From NCBI GenBank assembly GCA_950097015.1, contig CATNEN010000002.1, forward strand, positions 6,031,501 to 6,095,500: a DNA stretch of 64,000 bases, read 5' to 3'. How positions within the stretch are numbered: position 1 is the first letter of the stretch; each line of letters starts with the position of its first letter. A program made the position numbers and the translations under genes. Origin of the DNA: Macrostomum hystrix. Its lineage: Eukaryota; Platyhelminthes; Macrostomidae. Positions 57,769 through 64,000 of this stretch are shown here, in pieces. The notes beneath the pieces were generated by a model. The model was not told where the DNA came from and made no database searches. It saw only the letters and a program-made list of their open reading frames with translations.

Positions 57769-57987
57769 GCGAACTTTTTGTCGGAAGTTGACCGACTGGT
57801 CGATCAAAATAGACGCAGTTTTGGCAGAATTGGTCGCTGAAAGTTTAATGTCTATGGGTTTAACTTCGCAGAAGCGAGAGGGAATTTGAGTGGTTTTCGT
57901 CTAGTCTGGCAAAATTTTGATTGCCGTTTATGGCAAACTAGGTTGCAAAAAGGTATAGTACTTTCGATAAGATACATTTATATCCTA

Positions 57988-58168
57988 AACCTAGCCCATG
58001 CAGTTGGGCGAGATGTACACCCAGTTGTACTATTAATTGCTGTGTACAACTGTGTTCAGTCCATCGACTGGGTGGAGGCTGGGTGAACTGAATAATGAAC
58101 AATCAATTATTAAGTCCTATTGCTCAAAGGACACAATTTACTTCCGTTGGATTGAGTATTGAAGCCCA
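57988..58168 (-). repeat. SINE family A, tail-only copy (minus)
   Basis: On the minus strand: AATTGTGTCCTTTGAGCAAT, CAGTTCACCCAGCC and CGATGGACTGAACACAGTTG correspond, in order, to blocks of the 23.17-23.41 kb SINE. The tRNA-like head is missing. Confidence 0.5.
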
Positions 58169-60083
58169 TAAAACCGTAAGCGAAATTTAGGTGTTGCTGT
58201 ACAATTACACAGAATCCATAATACCTATATCGTTCATTTACCACATAATATAAACGCGAGTCAAAACTCATTGCATGCATTGGACGACAAAATAAAAAAA
58301 TGCAGGATGAAATGAAATGAAATGAAACACTATTTGAATCACTATAACCTTGTTTTCATAGCTCGTACAACTGTCCATTTCCATGCGTAAGACTTGTTCA
58401 CGCTGCATTTAAACAAACGCACGTCGGATTGTACATTCTTTTAAATAACCACTAATTTGAACATTAAATAATGAATTTCTAATAAAAATGCAATTCCTTT
58501 GTCAGTGTCAATGAGTGTGAATGCGGTGACCGATTTCGCATGTCATAGAGCGTTTACTGCAAAGCTAATTTCCACTTGCAGAATATCGATTTCTCGCAAT
58601 CGAGCGCTTTGTTAGCCTTGAATGGATATTTGCCAGGCTTAAACGCGTAATCAAAGTACAAACAAAAGATTATGAAAAAATTAAATTTGCAATTAAAGTT
58701 TATATTTGCATGTATACTAAAAATGCTGTGCGTGCAATAGTGCCGTAGTGCAGAATTTTTATGCATTTTGAATACATATCTTTCTATTATACATACTGCG
58801 CAAAATTACTCGGTTCAAGGACGACTGAAGTAACGAATAATCTTACAAGGGCTACAAGGATCCTTATCCTACAAGTAACGCGTGTACATTGTATACTTTA
58901 GTAGTCCGAAATTCTACTTTAGCGAACCCTTGAGACAGTCATGGAAAAAGTTTATATACAATCGAATTTATTCAATGTGTCTAAACAGAAATTGCTTACT
59001 TGTAAAAAGAAGTACAATAAGAGTTTTTATCAAGGTATCAGAAATTACAAATTTGGTCAATAATATTTTTGCCGGAGTAACCTACGTTAAAACGTTATAA
59101 CAAAGTATAATAGAACTCACATGATATAAACATAGTAATAAAAATTATATATAGCTTTGGCGAAAATGTTAACTATTATAATTATTCTAAGTCAAAATAG
59201 TAATCGCAAATTTATTTAATATGCGTCTGTGCGATATATTTTATAAATCAACGTGAATCACTAAAATAATTTATTACTTGAACTTCGTTGCCTTCTTCAG
59301 TTTTCATTTTCTTGTCCTTACAGTTCCTTTAGCTACAGTTTTCATTACTTCTTTTCATTACAAGTTTTAATTTTGTAAAGAAAGTTTTTTAATATTCTAT
59401 TACCTGTCACCTTCGGGCTATAAACTTGAGCAATACAGAACAATTATTCACGACGTACAATATTAGTCATGCTTTTGCTTGTTCGAAACTTCGAAAATTT
59501 CACTTTGTAAGTAGTTTTTTAGTTGTTGTTGTACATTTCTTCTACACGTGATATCAATTTCGAAAATATAACAAGGTAAAGCAGTGTCGATATTCCTGTT
59601 TTCCTTGAAGCTGCTGATTTAATTTAAGTTTAAGGTCGAGTTAGTCTGAGTAAAAACATAAAATGTATATATCTAAGCATTTTGAAGAGTTAAGAAATTT
59701 TAATAAAAACGAAGAAATTATAACACACTATTTTAAAACTTTTGTCCGGAAATTAGTTTGAAAATGTTTAATTTGCATATAAGTATCATCTCAAATTCAG
59801 AAAATGATGCTTGATGACTAAAAAATAACCACTAAATGAATGATCAAATGATCAGAAAACGATGATTTGCTAAATTCCACAGCTTCTTTCTAGCACGGGT
59901 TGAATTGTTAAGCTTATTTAATAATTTATTTAGCTAAGGCGCAAAAATCTGTTTTGATTTGTACTAAACTATAAGTTTCATAGATGTTTGTTATTAAATC
60001 ATTTATTTTATTTAACTTGTGCTTGTAATCTAACTGCACGCATATAGGTAGCCGATTGCTTTGCGCCCTGTTATGCTGCCGAG
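58169..60083. other. AT-rich intergenic, 1.9 kb
   Basis: Strongly AT-rich, no array, no domain-bearing frame. A short ATGAA repeat lies at 58311-58328. It likely contains the 5' flank of the ATPase gene at its right end. Confidence 0.4.
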
Positions 60084-60614
60084 ATGACACGAAATCTATT
60101 GGAGAATGGCAAAGACAGTATCCTCCGTGAGGCACAGGGCGGCAGGTGTGTCATCAACGCTGGCTGTGATGATGAATCTGTGAGTTGAAAAATAATTTCT
60201 AACAATGCAAAGTAGCCTGTTATCTAATCATCTAGGCGCACTCTATTGAAGGCCGTTGGTACAGCGGTAACAGTCTTTGCCACCGCCCACGCAAACCAAA
60301 CTCGAGCTTCCATCCTTCTGTGTCCTTATTAATCTAGCTGATTGATTAGATTTACGATTGAGCTACTGGAGTCTGAGTCTCCGCCTACGCAAATCCCGGG
60401 CCTTAACTGAAAACTTCATTTCCCTCCGAACCCCGCCTGGCAACAGACTATCTATGGCTACAGGCGAAACCAGCTCAAAACTATGCTCACCTATGCCGGC
60501 TTTGTGGCCACGGCCTTCCTACTTCGCCTAGTGTTCCACTGGAAGCCGGAATGGTACGTGAGGTGCACACACGACCTCTGCAGCCTGCGCCGCGCCGAGA
60601 AGGTCGTGATTCGA
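60084..60614 (+). CDS. ATP13A: P5B-type ATPase (ATP13A2/3/4 family), first two coding exons
   Basis: Exon 60084-60179 (ATG at 60084; donor gtgagt) and exon 60447-60614 (acceptor aacag, donor gtgagt), both phase 0. Exon 2 encodes TIYGYRRNQLKTMLTYAGFV then a hydrophobic stretch and HWKPEWYVRCTHDLC, then LRRAEKVVIR. This matches the N-terminal region of P5B ATPases: Y-G-Y-x-R, a membrane-inserted segment, W.PEW.V.C and a V.LR end before the first transport-core exon. P5B pumps are endo-lysosomal polyamine transporters (known for ATP13A2). The rest of the gene must lie beyond position 64000 or past unrecognised exons. The first exon's start is supported by phase only. Confidence 0.75.
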
Positions 60615-60621
60615 GTGAGTG

Positions 60622-60885
60622 ACAATGCTGACCCAATCCAATGCTGACCCAATCCAATGCTGACCCAATCCAATGCTGACCCAATCCAATGCTGACCCAA
60701 TCCAATGCTGACCCAATCCAATGCTGACCCAATCCAATGCTGACCCAATCCAATGCTGACCCAATCCAATGCTGACCCAATCCAATGCTGACCCAATCCA
60801 ATGCTGACCCAATCCAATGCTGACCCAACCCAATGCTGACCCAATCCAATGCTGACCCAACCCAATGCTGACCCAATCCAATCTA
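60622..60885. repeat. 16-bp minisatellite at the start of ATP13A intron 2
   Basis: About 16 nearly identical CAATGCTGACCCAATC units begin ~7 bases after the donor gtgagt (60615). Confidence 0.95.
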
Positions 60886-61736
60886 GTTATTTATCAATAG
60901 GACATGCAGTCACATGTTGTATATGTAAAATATAAATAAAATAGATCAGACGATAATCGTTGGCAATGGCCCATTGAACAGATTTTGTAGAATTTTGCTC
61001 TGTTCGCTGAGAGGCATGAACAGCACAGGGAAGGCATGGGTAGGCAGTTGTGGGGTTGTGTACAAGCAGTATTCAAGTGCAGTGGCAGTTTGCACATCAG
61101 ACATTCTTCATTTCGAACTCGGTGACTAACCCAAGACTTTATCCCGTGACTAACTCTGGGGTGGAGAGACTGGAGATGAGGAAGGGAGGGGGAAGGGAAT
61201 GTACGTGCGCAGTGGTGGGGGCAGAGAGGTGTCGGGTCGCGTCCGTATTATTTTATTTCCAGTGAGGATTTTGGATCGGGTCTGCATTTTACTAGTTGTA
61301 ACTGGAAAACTGACAACCTCCCCTCCTCCCTCTGTGCCCTCTCTTGCTCTAAAACTATTTTAGGCATCACGATTCGCCACAAAATGCGTAATAATATAGA
61401 TTGTAGACTTTTCTTGATAAATAATTGAGACTCTACACGCTAGAGATTTGAGTTGCCTGTTTGAGCTTATCAGATTTGAGGGTCAGCACGACTGAGTCGA
61501 ATGCTCTCCTACAGTTAGTTGACTTCTGATAAGAATCTGGATTGCAAAGTTGTCCGCTCTGACAATGCCACGAGTGTCATTATAAAAGTGCAAGTTGTCA
61601 GTGTATAACTTCACAACCAGTTTTAGCAGGCGACCGATCGTCTGAATACATCGATCCCACTTTTCCCCAAATACTAAGCGTCAATCTATATTCCTAATCT
61701 CATTCCTCTCCTCACTCTCAAAAAACAGAAGTATAT
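60886..61736. other. Unique intron sequence
   Basis: Presumed ATP13A intron; no exon recognised. Confidence 0.35.
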
Positions 61737-62324
61737 TTTCCTGTCACATTAATTTCTCCTCTCTCCCTCGTCTCTCCCTCCCATCTCTCCTCTCTCGCTC
61801 CCATCTCTCCTCTCTCCCTCCCATCTCTCCTCTCTCCCTCCCATCTCTCCTCTCTCCCTCCCATCTCTCCTCTCTCCCTCCCCTCCCATCCCTCCTCTCT
61901 CCCTCCCATCTCTCCTCTCTCCCTCCCATCTCTCCTCTCTCCCTCCTATCTCTCCTCTCTCCCTCCCATCTCTCCTCTCTCCCTCCTATCTCTTCTATCT
62001 CCCTCCCATCTCTCCTCTCTCCCTCCTATCTCTTCTATCTCCCTCCCATCTCTCCTCTCTCCCTCCTATCTCTCCTCTCTCCCTCCCATCTCTCCTCTCT
62101 CCCTCCCATCTCTCCTCTCTCCCTCCTATCTCTCCTCTCTCCCTCCTATCTCTTCTATCTCCCTCCCATCTCTCCTCTCTCCCTCCTATCTCTTCTATCT
62201 CCCTCCCATCTCTCCTCTCTCCCTCCTATCTCTCCTCTCTCCCTCCCATCTCTCCTCTCTCCCTCCTATCTCTCCTCTCTCCCTCCCATCTCTCCTCTCT
62301 CCCTCCCATATCTCCTCTCTCCCT
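61737..62324. repeat. 20-bp CT-rich minisatellite
   Basis: About 29 copies of CCATCTCTCCTCTCTCCCTC with CTATCTC and TTCTATC variants in recurring order. Polypurine on the complementary strand. Confidence 0.94.
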
Positions 62325-62812
62325 AAGTAGCTAAAATGCAAGAGCCAACGCAGAATGGCAATCAGAAAGTTCTCTTTCCACCTGGATCTGCTTTCACGCT
62401 GTTGGCTATTAATAAAAACATTTGGCAAATACTATTGTATAGCTGCCCCACGTGACAGGGGCGACTCCTGCTACCTGTGGTCAACAACCCCACCTCCTCG
62501 GCTCTCTCCACTGTAGACCACAACGATGGGCAATTAGTTAGTGTCTAGGGCAGCCAGGGCTATCCCTTTCAGTTCATCTTTCAGTTCTCTGCCTCTAGTT
62601 CAGCAGGTCCAGCCCCCCTCTGTCTCTCTCAGCTGATCGGCGAAGTGTGACCGCCCTTGTCGAATGAAAGATGAGCCCGGCCGGCCACTGAAAGCGATGC
62701 CATGATCTGCGGTTCAGTGGCTGCGCATAGCAACTACTGTGATTGGTGTGTGCCGGGACTGGATTTTTGCTGGACCAGTTTCTGGCAGTTTCGGACCCTG
62801 TCTGCATTCAAT
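62325..62812. other. Unique intron sequence
   Basis: No exon recognised. Confidence 0.35.
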
Positions 62813-63203
62813 CTCACTCCTTCTCATCTCACCTTCTCTAATCTCACTCTCTCTCATCTCACTCTCCAACCTCACTCTCTCTATTCTCACTCTCTCTAAT
62901 CTCCCTCTCCCTAACCTCACTCTCTCTGACCTCACTCTCTCTGACCTCACTCTCTCTATTCTCACTCTCTCTAATCTCAATCTCTCTGACCTCACTCTCT
63001 CTGACCTCACTCTCTCTATTCTCACTCTCTCTAATCTCACTCTCTTTAACCTCACTCTCTCTGACCTCACTCTCTCTGACCTCACTCTCTCTGACCTCAC
63101 TCTCTCTGACCTCACTCTCTCTATTCTCACTCTCTCTGACCTCACTCTCTCTGACCTCACTCTCTCTAATCTCACTCTCTCTATTCTCACTCTCTCTAAT
63201 CCC
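62813..63203. repeat. 15-bp CT-rich minisatellite
   Basis: About 26 copies of CTCACTCTCTCTGAC with TAT, TAA variants; open in some frames. Confidence 0.94.
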
Positions 63204-63918
63204 CTAGATTGGGATCCATCTCATCTCTTAGCATCTCATCTCATCCAAATCTCACCTCATCTCATCCCAATCCCACCCATCTCATCCCAATCCCACCCAT
63301 CTCATCCCAATCTCGCTATCTCATCCAAATCTCACCCCATCTCATCCCAATCCCACCCATCTCATCCCAATCTCACCCATCTCATTCCAATCTCACCCCA
63401 TCTCATCCCAATCTCGCTATCTCATCCAAATCTCACCCCATCTCATCCCAATCCCACCCATGTCATCCCAATCCCACCTAATCTCATCCCAATCTCATCC
63501 CAATCTCATCCAATCTCATCCTAATCTCACCCACCTCATCCCGATCTCACCCATCTCATTCCAATCTCACCCCATCTCATCCCAATCTCGCTATCTCATC
63601 CAAATCTCACCCATCTCATCCCAATCTCACCCAATCTCACTCATCTCATCCCAATCTCACCCCATCTCATCCCAATCTCACCCATCTCATCCCAATCTCA
63701 TCCCAATCCCACCCATCTCATCCTAATCTCACCCACCTCATCCCGATCTCACCCACCTCATCCCAATCTCACCCATCTCATCCCAATCTCACCCATCTCA
63801 TCCCAATCTCACCCAATCTCATCCCAATCTCACCCAATCTCATCCAAATCTCACCTAATCTCATCCCAATCTCATCCCAATCTCACCCAATCTCATCCCA
63901 ATCTCATCCAATCTCAGC
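63204..63918. repeat. ~15-bp minisatellite CATCCCAATCTCACC
   Basis: About 45 units of 13-15 bp, abutting the previous array. Blocks with CTCGCTATCTCATCC recur at 63311, 63412, 63587. It ends close to the right edge of the window. Confidence 0.93.
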
Positions 63919-64000
63919 CCTTACACACGTATCTAATCTTCATCTCCAGCTTGGCTTGTTGTCTCATCTTGGCCTTGGCCTATCCCTCAACCAAGGCTGT

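Larger units (their letters stand above)
57253..57955 (+). mobile_element. Non-autonomous Tc1/mariner-like DNA transposon with TA target duplication
   Basis: Long terminal inverted repeats: the right arm is 57821-57955; the left arm 57253-57449 is interrupted by a nested palindrome (57299-57361). Outer ends TACCTTTCTGCAACC and GGTTGCAAAAAGGTA; TA on both sides (57251-57252, 57956-57957). The interior carries a fragment of a transposase-like HTH. Confidence 0.8.

Noticed and set aside
60235-60420. tRNA or SINE in ATP13A intron 1
   Set aside because: TTGGTACAGCGG resembles an A box, but no good B box at tRNA spacing and no second copy were found in the window.
63930-64000. Next ATP13A exon at the right edge
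   Set aside because: An acceptor-like ctccag is present, but the following sequence does not encode the residues expected after the exon 2 end.

Overview
This window is animal nuclear DNA. It has interrupted genes with GT/AG introns, C2H2 zinc-finger, FAM161 and P5-type ATPase genes of metazoan type, tRNA-derived SINE-like repeats, fragments of three classes of transposon, and very many minisatellites. The secreted PAN plus fucolectin-like genes point to an invertebrate, possibly a spiralian/lophotrochozoan, but the species cannot be fixed from the sequence. By a rough count about one third of the window is tandem repeat in roughly 30 arrays, with unit lengths from 5 to 68 bp. Most long open frames here are artefacts of arrays whose unit lacks stops or is a multiple of 3.

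Layout: 0.7-4.1 kb, a four-exon + strand gene of unknown family ending in a PAN/apple-like cysteine domain; two of its introns are almost entirely minisatellite. 5.6-10.9 kb, a five-exon + strand Gfi1/Senseless/PAG-3 transcription factor with six C2H2 fingers, preceded by a promoter-like stretch with three CCAAT-type boxes. 10.9-23.5 kb, gene-poor, dominated by arrays of 20-26 bp units. 24.2-29.6 kb, an eight-exon + strand FAM161 (ciliary/centrosomal) gene of about 817 codons, all splice phases consistent. 29.6-34.4 kb, arrays and dispersed repeats. 34.7-48.4 kb, a minus-strand cluster of secreted PAN + fucolectin-type (FTP) lectin genes: three intact copies (35.0, 41.6, 47.2 kb) and at least four broken ones, mixed with a reverse-transcriptase fragment, a tyrosine-recombinase fragment and satellite insertions. 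48.4-49.3 kb, a recently duplicated, broken piece of FAM161, followed by a solo-LTR-like block. 51.5 kb, a minus-strand four-TM protein of TMEM272 type. 52.8-55.75 kb, a 3 kb array of about 99 copies of a 30-bp unit with higher-order structure. 56.3-56.9 kb, a broken minus-strand PAN/LamG-like gene. 57.25-57.96 kb, a non-autonomous Tc1/mariner-like element still carrying an HTH fragment. 60.1 kb to the end, the first two coding exons of a + strand P5B-type ATPase (ATP13A family) and part of a large, array-filled intron.

The genes do not form a pathway. The themes are a secreted-lectin cluster evolving by duplication and decay; arrays that tend to start within a few bases to tens of bases of splice donors or of a stop codon; and satellite units that recur at separate loci, sometimes with flanking non-repetitive sequence, as if carried by mobile elements.
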